Source: an uncultured Clostridia bacterium (GTDB lineage: Bacteria; Bacillota; Clostridia; Oscillospirales; CAG-272). Taken from it: 11,180 bases of DNA. The position numbers and the translations under genes were made by a program. Position 1 is the stretch's first letter. The number at the start of each line of letters is the position of its first letter. This document shows, piece by piece, positions 1-6,482 of this stretch. The stretch is taken from the NCBI GenBank assembly GCA_904502015.1, contig CAJGEA010000045.1, positions 1 through 11,180 of the forward strand. Reading direction: 5' to 3'. Under the pieces are notes generated by a model. The model had not been told where the DNA came from, did no database searches, and saw nothing but the letters and a program-made list of their open reading frames with translations.

Positions 1-1407
1 AACCATGCAGTTGTCCTCGTCCATAACGATCATACCGCCCGAACCCATCATGCAGCCGATGGCGGTGAGGTTATCGTAGTCGATGGGGGTATCGATGAGG
101 GATGCGGGGATACAACCGCCGGAGGGGCCACCCGTCTGGGCTGCCTTGAACTTCTTGCCGTCGGGAATGCCGCCACCGATGTCGTAGATGACCTCGCGCA
201 GGGTGGTACCCATGGGAACCTCAAGAAGACCGGTGTTGACGATCTTACCGCCAATAGCGAATACCTTAGTACCCTTGGACTTCTCAGTGCCCATGCCGGT
301 GAACCAGTTCGCGCCATTCAAAATGATCTGAGGGATGTTCGCATAGGTCTCAACGTTGTTGAGAATGGTAGGCTGACCGAACAGACCCTTGACTGCGGGG
401 AAAGGAGGACGGGGGCGGGGCTCACCGCGATTACCCTCGATAGAGGTCATCAGCGCGGTCTCCTCACCGCACACGAACGCACCTGCGCCCAGACGGATCT
501 TGAGGTCGAAATTAAAGCCGGTGCCCAGGATGTTCTCACCCAAGAGACCCTCGGCCTTTGCCTGATCGATAGCGATCTGCAGACGGTCGATAGCGATGGG
601 GTACTCGGCACGAACGTACACGTAACCCTCGTCAGCACCGATGGCATAAGCGGCGATGGCCATAGCCTCGATCACGGCGTGGGGGTCACCCTCCAGCACG
701 GAACGATCCATGAACGCGCCGGGGTCACCCTCGTCGGCGTTACAAGCAACGTACTTCTTAACATTACCGCGGTTACCGCTGGCGAACTTCCACTTCAAAC
801 CGGTGGGGAATCCGCCGCCGCCGCGTCCGCGCAGGCCGGAATCCAGAACAGTCTGGATGACCTCGTCGGGGGTCATTTCGGTCAGGGACTTAGCCAGTGC
901 CTCGTAACCGTCGCGCGCGATGTACTCACGGATATCCTCGGGATCGACGTAGCCACAGTTACGCAGGGCGATACGTCTCTGGTACTTGTAGAAGCCCATG
1001 TCGTTCAGGCCCGATGCGTGGTGGTCGCCGGTCTTCTCGTGGAACTGCAAACGCTCCACCGGCTTACCGCCGATGAGGTGCGCCTCCACGATCTCGGGGA
1101 TATCCTCGGGGGATACCATGGAATAGAACGTACCCTCGGGGTAAACGATCATAACGGGACCGAGCGCGCACAGACCGAAGCAGCCCGTGGTCACGATCTT
1201 GATCTCGTCAGCAATGCCCTTGGCTGCCAGCTCGGCATCCAGAGCGTTTTTCAGAGCGGGGCTTCCCGAAGAGGTGCAGCCGGTACCACCACAGATCAGC
1301 ACGTGCTTGCGCACCTTGCCCTCTGCCTTATCGGAGCCGTTACGCATTTCAACAAGAATCTGGTAGGATTCTCTCGCAGCTCTCAATTCTTCAATAGTAC
1401 GAATCAT
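1..1407 (-). CDS. nuoF: NuoF/HydB-like NADH-binding flavoprotein subunit (partial, 3' end outside window)
   Basis: This is the NAD(P)H- and FMN-binding subunit of a soluble NADH-linked oxidoreductase, most likely of an [FeFe]-hydrogenase complex (HydB/HndC type); it passes electrons between NAD(H), FMN and Fe-S clusters in the cytoplasm. I read 469 residues from the ATG at 1407 to the window edge. An N-terminal thioredoxin-like 2Fe-2S domain has cysteines C39, C44, C76 and C80 (GGTGC and GCFGLC). It is followed by the flavoprotein core, with the glycine-rich GLRGRGGGGFPTG stretch at 191-203, ADEGDPGAF at 224-232 and GAGAFVCGEETAL at 307-319. The open frame ends at DEDNCMV, just before the expected C-terminal 4Fe-4S cysteines, so those and any ferredoxin domain lie outside. 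The start has AGGAGG at 1417-1422, 9 nt upstream. The N-terminal 2Fe-2S domain favours HydB/HndC over NuoF of respiratory complex I. The gene is the second of a pair with nuoE. Family is certain; which complex it serves is inferred. Confidence 0.93.
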   Translation of the reverse strand, partial: MIRTIEELRAARESYQILVEMRNGSDKAEGKVRKHVLICGGTGCTSSGSPALKNALDAELAAKGIADEIKIVTTGCFGLCALGPVMIVYPEGTFYSMVSPEDIPEIVEAHLIGGKPVERLQFHEKTGDHHASGLNDMGFYKYQRRIALRNCGYVDPEDIREYIARDGYEALAKSLTEMTPDEVIQTVLDSGLRGRGGGGFPTGLKWKFASGNRGNVKKYVACNADEGDPGAFMDRSVLEGDPHAVIEAMAIAAYAIGADEGYVYVRAEYPIAIDRLQIAIDQAKAEGLLGENILGTGFNFDLKIRLGAGAFVCGEETALMTSIEGNRGEPRPRPPFPAVKGLFGQPTILNNVETYANIPQIILNGANWFTGMGTEKSKGTKVFAIGGKIVNTGLLEVPMGTTLREVIYDIGGGIPDGKKFKAAQTGGPSGGCIPASLIDTPIDYDNLTAIGCMMGSGGMIVMDEDNCMV

Positions 1408-1423
1408 CCTTGAGTTCCTCCTA

Positions 1424-1918
1424 TCACATATACTTGGCAAGAATGCCGGCCATCATGTCCTTGGTCAGGCGGCCGTATACTTCGCCGTTGATGGTCAGAA
1501 CAGGAGCCAGACCGCAAGCGCCGATGCAACGGGTTGCCTCCAGAGAGTAGCGACCGTCGGCAGAGGTGCTACCTACGGGCACGTTGAGGATTCTTGCACA
1601 CTCCTCAATGATGTCGCCGGAGCCCTTAACGTAGCAAGCCGTACCGAGGCAAACTGCCACGGCGACCTCACCGTCAGGATTGAGCTTGAACTGCGCGTAG
1701 AAGGATACGACGCCGTAGATCTGCTCCAGCGGAATGCCGGTTCTGTCGGCGATGATTTTCTGCACCTCAATGGGCAGATAGCCGTAGACAGCCTGAGCCT
1801 CCTGCAGGATGGGCATAAGAGCGCCTGCGATGCCGTTATACTTGTCGATAATGGCGATCAGCTTCTCCTCCTGCTCGGGCGTGCCGCGGAATACGACCGT
1901 TGTCAGTTTCTTTTTCAT
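1424..1918 (-). CDS. nuoE: NuoE/HydC-like 2Fe-2S (thioredoxin-like) subunit
   Basis: This is the small 24-kDa-type subunit that carries one 2Fe-2S cluster and works with the flavoprotein subunit encoded next to it. The protein is 164 residues, the usual length for the family. A helical N-terminal part (about 1-80) contains the family stretch GIPLEQIYGVVSFYAQF. A thioredoxin-like C-terminal part follows, with ligands C90, C95, C131 and C135 (CLGTAC and CIGAC). I chose the ATG at 1918 because GGGAGGG lies 9 nt upstream (1928-1934). The same frame stays open to 1984, but the extra residues would run back through the -10 box of the promoter. The stop is 16 bp before nuoF, and the nuoF ribosome binding site sits in that gap, so the two are co-transcribed and probably translated together. 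The partner could be an [FeFe]-hydrogenase, formate dehydrogenase or another dehydrogenase; the next gene is outside the window. Confidence 0.93.
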   Translation of the reverse strand: MKKKLTTVVFRGTPEQEEKLIAIIDKYNGIAGALMPILQEAQAVYGYLPIEVQKIIADRTGIPLEQIYGVVSFYAQFKLNPDGEVAVAVCLGTACYVKGSGDIIEECARILNVPVGSTSADGRYSLEATRCIGACGLAPVLTINGEVYGRLTKDMMAGILAKYM

Positions 1919-1964
1919 TCCAAAAAACCCTCCCGAAATATAGTAATAAAAATTGACCGTAGGT

Positions 1965-1993
1965 ATTATAACATAAAAGCTCAAAAAAATCTA
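1965..1993 (-). promoter_or_regulatory. Promoter of the nuoE-nuoF unit
   Basis: On the minus strand a perfect TATAAT (1965-1970) is preceded by TGT, giving an extended -10. At the standard 17-bp distance the -35 is only TAGATT (1988-1993), so recognition probably depends on the extended -10. The start codon at 1918 is about 46 bp downstream, leaving a short leader with its ribosome binding site. Confidence 0.6.
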
Positions 1994-2037
1994 TACTATT
2001 TACAAAATATTTTCAAATATTTCGATGTTTTTTTCAC

Positions 2038-2085
2038 AAAAAAGAAGACCGTCATTCCCCGCCCCGAAAAGGAGGAAAATGACGG
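2038..2085 (-). terminator. Intrinsic terminator after the 223-residue membrane protein gene
   Basis: An 8-bp perfect stem, CCGTCATT at 2049-2056 and AATGACGG at 2078-2085, encloses a 21-nt loop. On the minus strand it is followed by a T-rich tract (TCTTCTTTTTT). It starts 7 bp after the stop codon at 2093-2095, so it ends that transcript and insulates the nuoE promoter just downstream. Confidence 0.8.
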
Positions 2086-2092
2086 CTCTCTG

Positions 2093-2764
2093 TCAGTAGA
2101 ACCACTCAAGGTTTTTGCGAACGTAAAAGGTCATGCGGTTGCGCAGGTGCTTGGCGTTACCCATAATGAAATCGCGCACCCAATCGAAGTCATCCATATT
2201 GGCCGCGTTATCGTAGGCGGCGCGCAGCTTGCGGGCCATATCCTCATCCCCGTTTCCATAGATGGCCTCGGTCAAGGCATCCAGAAGGTCGGGATTGGCA
2301 CCGAGGAACAGTCGCCACCCCTCGGGGGTATCCACCTCGGCAAGGTCGTAGAGCATCTTGTAGGCAGCAAGGGGCTTATACACGCCGTCCGCGCCGAAAT
2401 GCTCCTCCTTGGCGAAGATGTTGGTCTGCCACAGTTCATCCTGGGGCAGGGCCACGATGGCCGACATGAAATAGGACATACGGCTGTTGATGCGGTCAAA
2501 CGTCAGCTCATCAGCCGACACGTTGCGCCCCAGCTTTCGGTCGTACAGGAAGAAATTGGAGTCGCGGTCGCGGGACAGATAGACGAAAAACAGAAGTCCG
2601 CCACCCATAGCAACCATGCAGGTCGCAACGATGACCTCACACGCGGTATAGAAGCTCGATGAGGCGTTGGGCACGACGAAGGCGAATACGGCAACACCAC
2701 CCAAAATCAGCACAAACGCGACTACGCTCAGCGCGGTGATCAGTTTTTTAGCATCCAATTTCAT
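2093..2764 (-). CDS. Two-helix membrane protein of unknown function
   Basis: I do not recognise this 223-residue protein. Two hydrophobic segments, about residues 9-31 and 41-63, flank a short loop and look like a transmembrane hairpin. The positive residues before the first (MKLDAKK) and after the second (RDRD) suggest that both ends face the cytoplasm. The remaining roughly 160 residues are soluble, mixed-charge and probably mostly helical, with no cysteine cluster, nucleotide-binding loop or known catalytic motif that I can see. The ATG at 2764 has AGGGGGG 9 nt upstream (2774-2780). The gene lies 152 bp downstream of spoIVA on the same strand but has its own vegetative-type promoter and its own terminator, so it is a single-gene unit and not obviously a sporulation gene. 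The coding call is firm because of the complete promoter, ribosome binding site and terminator set; the function is open. Confidence 0.85.
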   Translation of the reverse strand: MKLDAKKLITALSVVAFVLILGGVAVFAFVVPNASSSFYTACEVIVATCMVAMGGGLLFFVYLSRDRDSNFFLYDRKLGRNVSADELTFDRINSRMSYFMSAIVALPQDELWQTNIFAKEEHFGADGVYKPLAAYKMLYDLAEVDTPEGWRLFLGANPDLLDALTEAIYGNGDEDMARKLRAAYDNAANMDDFDWVRDFIMGNAKHLRNRMTFYVRKNLEWFY

Positions 2765-2826
2765 GATATGTAACCCCCCTCTGCACGCTCTCGGGCGCGC
2801 CGATGCAACAAGAAATTCATAAAAGT

Positions 2827-2855
2827 ATTATAACATAGAATCACCTGTTTTGCAA
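2827..2855 (-). promoter_or_regulatory. Promoter of the 223-residue membrane protein gene
   Basis: On the minus strand TTGCAA (2850-2855) and TATAAT (2827-2832) are 17 bp apart, with TGT directly before the -10. The layout is nearly identical to the purC promoter. The start codon at 2764 lies about 62 bp downstream. Confidence 0.75.
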
Positions 2856-2916
2856 GGGCTTTTATCAATATTTCTGGTGAATTTTTAGAGGTTCCCTTTA
2901 CAGATTCCCAATCGTT

Positions 2917-4395
2917 TTACAGCAGGATGCAGATCAGTCCTCCGCTTCCCTCGTTGATGATACGCTCCAGCGTTTCGGACAGCTTGGCGCGGGATGCCTC
3001 GGGCATATGCTCCAGCTTGGAATGGATGCTCTCGTTGACCAGTTCGTAGAGACTCTTTCCGAACATATTGGATTCCCAGATGCGGGCGGGATCCTCCTCA
3101 AACTCGTGGAGCATATAGCGCACAAGATCCTCGGATTGCTGCTCTGTACCGACGATGGGATTGATTTCGGCCTCGATATTGGCACGGATCATGTGAACCG
3201 AAGACGCCGAGGCACGGAGCCTGACGCCGTAGCCCCCCGACTGCCGCACGATCTCGGGGTCATCGAGGCGCATATCCTCCACGTCGGGCATGACGATGCC
3301 GTAGCCCTTCTCGTCGCAATCCGCCAAGGCGGCGGCTACCTTATCGTAAGCCGTCTTCATGGCGGACAGATCACGCAAAAGCTCAATGAGCTCCTGCTCA
3401 CCCGTGATGTCGAACCCCGACAGCTCGCTGATGACGCGGTAGTAAAGCCCATCAGCCATGTGGAGGCGGATATACGCGCAACCGCTCCCCAAGTTCACCT
3501 CGTCGATGCTCACGCTGCGGACGTATTCATTATCTGAGAAATCGGAAAAGGCATCGGGAATATCCCCGATCTTATGCACGCGGTCAGCAGCGCGGCGGAG
3601 CTGGGCAATGAGCGAGGTATGGATGGGATGAGTGGGTTCCAGCGCGGTCGTCCACTCGGGCAGGCGTACCCGCACCTCGGCCACGGGAAACTCACGGAGC
3701 ACCAGCTCCAGAATGTGGCGGATATCCTCAGCGTCCAGATCCAGGCAGGACACGAGGGCAACGGGAACCCCGTATTTTGCCTCCAGCTCGTAGGCGAGGG
3801 CGATGGCGGCATCCGAATCGGGGCGCGCCGAATTGAGAATCATAGCAAAGGGCTTGCCGAGAGATTTCAGCTCGCGCACGACCCGCTCCTCGGCCTCCAC
3901 GTAGCTCTCGCGGGAGATCTCCCCAATAGAGCCGTCGGTGGTGACCAGCATACCGATGGTGGCGTGCTCGGTGATGACCTTATGTGTCCCCATCTCCGCC
4001 GCTTCGATAAAGGGCATGGGCTCGTCACTCCACGGGGTACGAACCATGCGGGGCTGTCCGTTTTCAATCGTACCCAGCGCCTCGGGGACGATATAACCCA
4101 CGCAATCGATCATCTTAACCCGCAGGGTGGCACTGCCGTCAAGTTGAATGGGAACTGCCTCGTCGGGGATGAATTTGGGCTCGGTGGTCATGACCGTCTT
4201 CCCTGCCGCCGATTGGGGCATTTCATCCCGTGCCCGCTCGCGGGAGTACCCTTCGCCGATGTTGGGCAGGACGAGGGATTCCATAAACCGCTTGATGAAC
4301 GAGGATTTGCCCGAGCGCACGGGCCCCACGACCCCGATATAGATATCCCCGCCCGTGCGGGCGGCGATATCCTCATAGATGCTGTGCTTCGCCAT
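2917..4395 (-). CDS. spoIVA: Stage IV sporulation protein A, spore coat morphogenetic ATPase
   Basis: SpoIVA is made in the mother cell and polymerises, using ATP hydrolysis, into the basement layer on the forespore surface on which the coat is assembled and which is also needed for the cortex. The protein is 492 residues, the same length as the Bacillus subtilis protein, and is collinear with it from GGDIYIGVVG near the N-terminus to the glycine-rich C-terminal end (INEGSGGLICILL). The Walker A loop GPVRSGKS is at 24-31 with K30, the Walker B aspartate is D97 (MIDCVGY), and the conserved PQSAAGKT and MTTEPKF stretches are at 60-67 and 69-75. The ATG at 4395 has GGAGGT 8 nt upstream (4404-4409). 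It is isolated from purC by a terminator and has a sigma-E-like promoter of its own. It marks the host as an endospore former. All key residues are intact. Confidence 0.98.
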   Translation of the reverse strand: MAKHSIYEDIAARTGGDIYIGVVGPVRSGKSSFIKRFMESLVLPNIGEGYSRERARDEMPQSAAGKTVMTTEPKFIPDEAVPIQLDGSATLRVKMIDCVGYIVPEALGTIENGQPRMVRTPWSDEPMPFIEAAEMGTHKVITEHATIGMLVTTDGSIGEISRESYVEAEERVVRELKSLGKPFAMILNSARPDSDAAIALAYELEAKYGVPVALVSCLDLDAEDIRHILELVLREFPVAEVRVRLPEWTTALEPTHPIHTSLIAQLRRAADRVHKIGDIPDAFSDFSDNEYVRSVSIDEVNLGSGCAYIRLHMADGLYYRVISELSGFDITGEQELIELLRDLSAMKTAYDKVAAALADCDEKGYGIVMPDVEDMRLDDPEIVRQSGGYGVRLRASASSVHMIRANIEAEINPIVGTEQQSEDLVRYMLHEFEEDPARIWESNMFGKSLYELVNESIHSKLEHMPEASRAKLSETLERIINEGSGGLICILL

Positions 4396-4429
4396 TTGCT
4401 TGTACCTCCGTAGAATTTTTCGTTGGTTC

Positions 4430-4457
4430 AGTATATGGATGTAGCAGGCGAATTAGA
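4430..4457 (-). promoter_or_regulatory. Candidate sigma-E promoter of spoIVA
   Basis: On the minus strand CATATACT (4430-4437) matches the B. subtilis sigma-E -10 consensus CATACAnT at all but one position. TCTAATT (4451-4457), 13 bp upstream, matches 5 of 7 positions of the -35 consensus (G/T)(A/C)ATATT. The start codon is 34 bp downstream of the -10, leaving room for the ribosome binding site. No TTGACA/TATAAT pair is visible between the purC terminator and spoIVA. The B. subtilis gene is known to be under sigma-E; the assignment here is inference from the match. Confidence 0.6.
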
Positions 4458-4463
4458 ACGGGC

Positions 4464-4503
4464 ACAGAAAAAAGCTGACCGAGAGGCACTCCCGATCAGC
4501 TTT
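4464..4503 (-). terminator. Intrinsic terminator after purC
   Basis: The outer stem pairs AAAGCTGA (4471-4478) with TCAGCTTT (4496-4503). After one mismatch it continues with CGAGAG against CTCCCG (one A-C mismatch) around a 3-nt loop. On the minus strand the hairpin runs into a tract of seven T. It lies 20 bp after the purC stop codon and separates purC from spoIVA. Confidence 0.85.
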
Positions 4504-4523
4504 CTTATTCTTAATAGTGTATA

Positions 4524-5222
4524 TCAGCGGTTGAGGATGAGCTTGGTCAGCTCGACGGGGGCAACGATCACGCCATCCTTATAGACGCGCATATTGCCCG
4601 ATGCGATCTCGTCAATGAGAACCACCTCGCCATTATGGTAGCCGAACTCGAACTTAATATCCCACAGATCCAGACCGATGGTCTTGAGATCGTCGGCGAC
4701 GATCTTGGTGATCTTCAAAGTCTGCTCCTTCATGCTCTCGAACATAGCGGGAGACATGACGCCGAGCGCGGCAAGACCCTCGCCGGTAACCAGCGGGTCA
4801 CCCTTAGCATCGTTCTTGAAGGTACACTCAACGTAGCCGCCCTCAAGAGGGGTACCGTCAGCGATATACTCACCGTAGCGGCGGATAAAGCTACCCGTAG
4901 CAACCAGACGGCAGATGACCTCCAAACCGTTACCGCCCTGCGCCTTACCGAGACAATCGGCGTTCAGCACCTCCATGGTAGCGTTCTCGACGTCAGCCGA
5001 AACGTAGTGAGTCTTGATGCCGGCTGCCTTGAGCATCTCGAAATAGTAAACCGAGGTCTGCAGGTTTGCCTTGCCGATACCCTCGATGGTCAGACCGACG
5101 GCGTTCTCACCGGGATCAAACACGCCGTCCTTGCCGGTGCAATCGTCCTTGAACTTGAGCAACACGTTGCCGTTTTCCAGCTCGTAAACATCCTTGGTTT
5201 TGCCTTGATAAAGCTTTTTCAT
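4524..5222 (-). CDS. purC: Phosphoribosylaminoimidazole-succinocarboxamide (SAICAR) synthase
   Basis: This enzyme joins CAIR and aspartate with ATP to make SAICAR in de novo purine synthesis, in the cytoplasm. The protein is 232 residues, normal for a single-domain bacterial PurC. The N-terminal ATP-binding hairpin LYQGKTKDVY is at 4-13, FKDDCTGKDG at 24-33, the ATGSFIRRYG stretch at 108-117 and WDIKFEFGY at 187-195. The C-terminal acidic motif reads DEIASGNMRVYK (204-215), where many bacterial enzymes have DEISPDTCRLWD; the DEI core is kept, so this is a divergent subfamily and not a broken gene. The ATG at 5222 has AAGGAG 6 nt upstream (5229-5234). It has its own promoter and terminator and no other purine gene lies beside it, so it is a stand-alone unit. 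The leader of about 78 nt shows no structure I can match to a known purine riboswitch. Confidence 0.95.
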   Translation of the reverse strand: MKKLYQGKTKDVYELENGNVLLKFKDDCTGKDGVFDPGENAVGLTIEGIGKANLQTSVYYFEMLKAAGIKTHYVSADVENATMEVLNADCLGKAQGGNGLEVICRLVATGSFIRRYGEYIADGTPLEGGYVECTFKNDAKGDPLVTGEGLAALGVMSPAMFESMKEQTLKITKIVADDLKTIGLDLWDIKFEFGYHNGEVVLIDEIASGNMRVYKDGVIVAPVELTKLILNR

Positions 5223-5306
5223 ACGATTCTCCTTTTTGTATCAATGTGGCACGCTGACCGCGGAGGGATTTCCATTCCGTCGTGGTTGCAGGAACCATAC
5301 TAACTT

Positions 5307-5335
5307 ATTATATCACTTTTTGCGTATTTTTGCAA
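5307..5335 (-). promoter_or_regulatory. Promoter of purC
   Basis: On the minus strand TTGCAA (5330-5335) and TATAAT (5307-5312) are 17 bp apart, with TGA before the -10 forming an extended -10. Transcription would start near 5300, giving a leader of about 78 nt before the ATG at 5222. Confidence 0.75.
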
Positions 5336-5385
5336 TACCTCACGCAAAAGAAATGCAAAACAAATTTTAAAAATCCGAGGTGGGA

Positions 5386-6396
5386 TCACAGCAGGGGCAC
5401 GCCTGCCTCCTCGCAGAGGCGCACGGTTTCGGCATCCCAAATGCTGGATTGCACCTCGCCGATATGGGCACAGCCCATCATGAGCATACAGAGGCGAGAC
5501 TGGCCGATACCGCCGCCGATGGTGAGGGGAAGCTCGTCGGCGAGCAGCATCTTATGGAACGGAAGCTCGCGGCGGTCATCACAGCCCGCGAGGGTAAGTT
5601 GGCGATCCAGCGACTCGGCATCCACGCGGATACCCATAGAAGAAATCTCAAGCGCGCGGCCGAGGGTTTCATCCCAAAAGAACAGGTCACCGTTGAGCTG
5701 CCAGTCGTCGTAGTCGGGGGCTCGGCCGTCGTGGCGGTTGCCCGAGCGGAGCTTGCCGCCGATCTGCATGATGAAGGCGGTGGGATGCTCCTTAACAAAC
5801 GCCCGCTCGCGCTCCGAGCCGGTCTTCAAGTCGGGGTACAGATCCTCAAGCTCCTGAGTGGTAATAAAGGTCACGTCACGGGAGAGGGTGGTTTTCAGCT
5901 GAGGAAAGCGAACGCGCAGGCGATCGCTGGTATTGCAGATGGCATCTACAATGGCGCGGACGATAAGCTGAAGATACTCCACCGTGCGGGTTTCGCGGGT
6001 GATGATCTTCTCCCAGTCCCACTGGTCCACGTAGATGGAGTGGATGTTATCCAGCTCCTCGTCGCGGCGGATGGCGTTCATATCGGTATACAGACCGTTG
6101 CCCACGCTGAAGCGGTAACGCTTGAGGGCAAGGCGCTTCCATTTGGCCAGCGAGTGAACCACCTCGGCCTCTGAACCGATGGCAGGGACGTCGAAGGAAA
6201 CGGGGCGCTCGTAACCGTTGAGATTATCGTTCAAACCCGAGGCGTCGGTCACGAACAGGGGGGCGGACACGCGCTTGAGGTTCAGTGCCGAGGCGAACTC
6301 GGACTGGAAGGTGTCCTTGATATAGGCAATGGCGCGCTGGGTATCGTAGGCATCCAGCACGGGACGGTAGCCGTCCGGGATGAAGGTCTTATTCAT
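5386..6396 (-). CDS. asnA: Aspartate-ammonia ligase (ammonia-dependent asparagine synthetase A)
   Basis: AsnA makes asparagine from aspartate, ammonia and ATP, releasing AMP and pyrophosphate; it has a class II aminoacyl-tRNA synthetase fold and works as a cytoplasmic dimer. The protein is 336 residues (E. coli about 330) and is collinear with the E. coli enzyme. Shared stretches include EVVHSLAKWKR (78-88), IYVDQWDWE (121-129), RAPDYDDW (225-232), the class II motif 2-like ISSMGIRVDA (251-260) and motif 3 GGGIGQSR (294-301). The start is the ATG at 6396, with GGAAGGGA and an AGGGA core at 6405-6409, 8 nt upstream. The frame stays open to 6444, but the extra 16 residues lack a ribosome binding site. 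Its -35 box overlaps the stop codon of the upstream radical SAM gene. No convincing terminator follows, so some read-through towards purC is possible. Confidence 0.97.
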   Translation of the reverse strand: MNKTFIPDGYRPVLDAYDTQRAIAYIKDTFQSEFASALNLKRVSAPLFVTDASGLNDNLNGYERPVSFDVPAIGSEAEVVHSLAKWKRLALKRYRFSVGNGLYTDMNAIRRDEELDNIHSIYVDQWDWEKIITRETRTVEYLQLIVRAIVDAICNTSDRLRVRFPQLKTTLSRDVTFITTQELEDLYPDLKTGSERERAFVKEHPTAFIMQIGGKLRSGNRHDGRAPDYDDWQLNGDLFFWDETLGRALEISSMGIRVDAESLDRQLTLAGCDDRRELPFHKMLLADELPLTIGGGIGQSRLCMLMMGCAHIGEVQSSIWDAETVRLCEEAGVPLL

Positions 6397-6453
6397 AGCG
6401 TAATTCCCTTCCGTTTCCTCGCACGAGAAAACATGGATATACAAATCCTATAC

Positions 6454-6482
6454 AGTATATCATAAATATAGTACAAAGTCAA
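6454..6482 (-). promoter_or_regulatory. Promoter of asnA, overlapping the end of the upstream gene
   Basis: On the minus strand TTGACT (6477-6482, 5 of 6) and TATACT (6454-6459, 5 of 6) are 17 bp apart, with TGA before the -10. The -35 hexamer contains the TGA stop codon (6479-6481) of the radical SAM gene, so asnA can be expressed independently although the genes are only 82 bp apart. Confidence 0.75.

Noticed and set aside
679..1413. A 244-codon plus-strand frame opposite nuoF.
   Set aside because: It is a shadow of the conserved flavoprotein gene; no ribosome binding site or promoter, and no recognisable protein.
2865..2916. Terminator after spoIVA.
   Set aside because: The only inverted repeat is GATT/AATC with a 3-base loop and no clean T-tract directly after it.
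3574..4413. A 279-codon plus-strand frame opposite spoIVA (and a similar one at 5380-6174 opposite asnA).
   Set aside because: Both are antisense to highly conserved genes and their translations have the composition of reverse-strand shadows.
5223..5300. Possible riboswitch (purine or ZTP type) in the purC leader.
   Set aside because: The leader is about 78 nt and I could find neither the conserved core bases of the purine aptamer nor those of the ZTP (pfl) motif, and no expression-platform terminator.
5340..5385. Terminator after asnA.
   Set aside because: Only a 4-bp ATCC/GGAT stem precedes a T-rich stretch, too weak to call.
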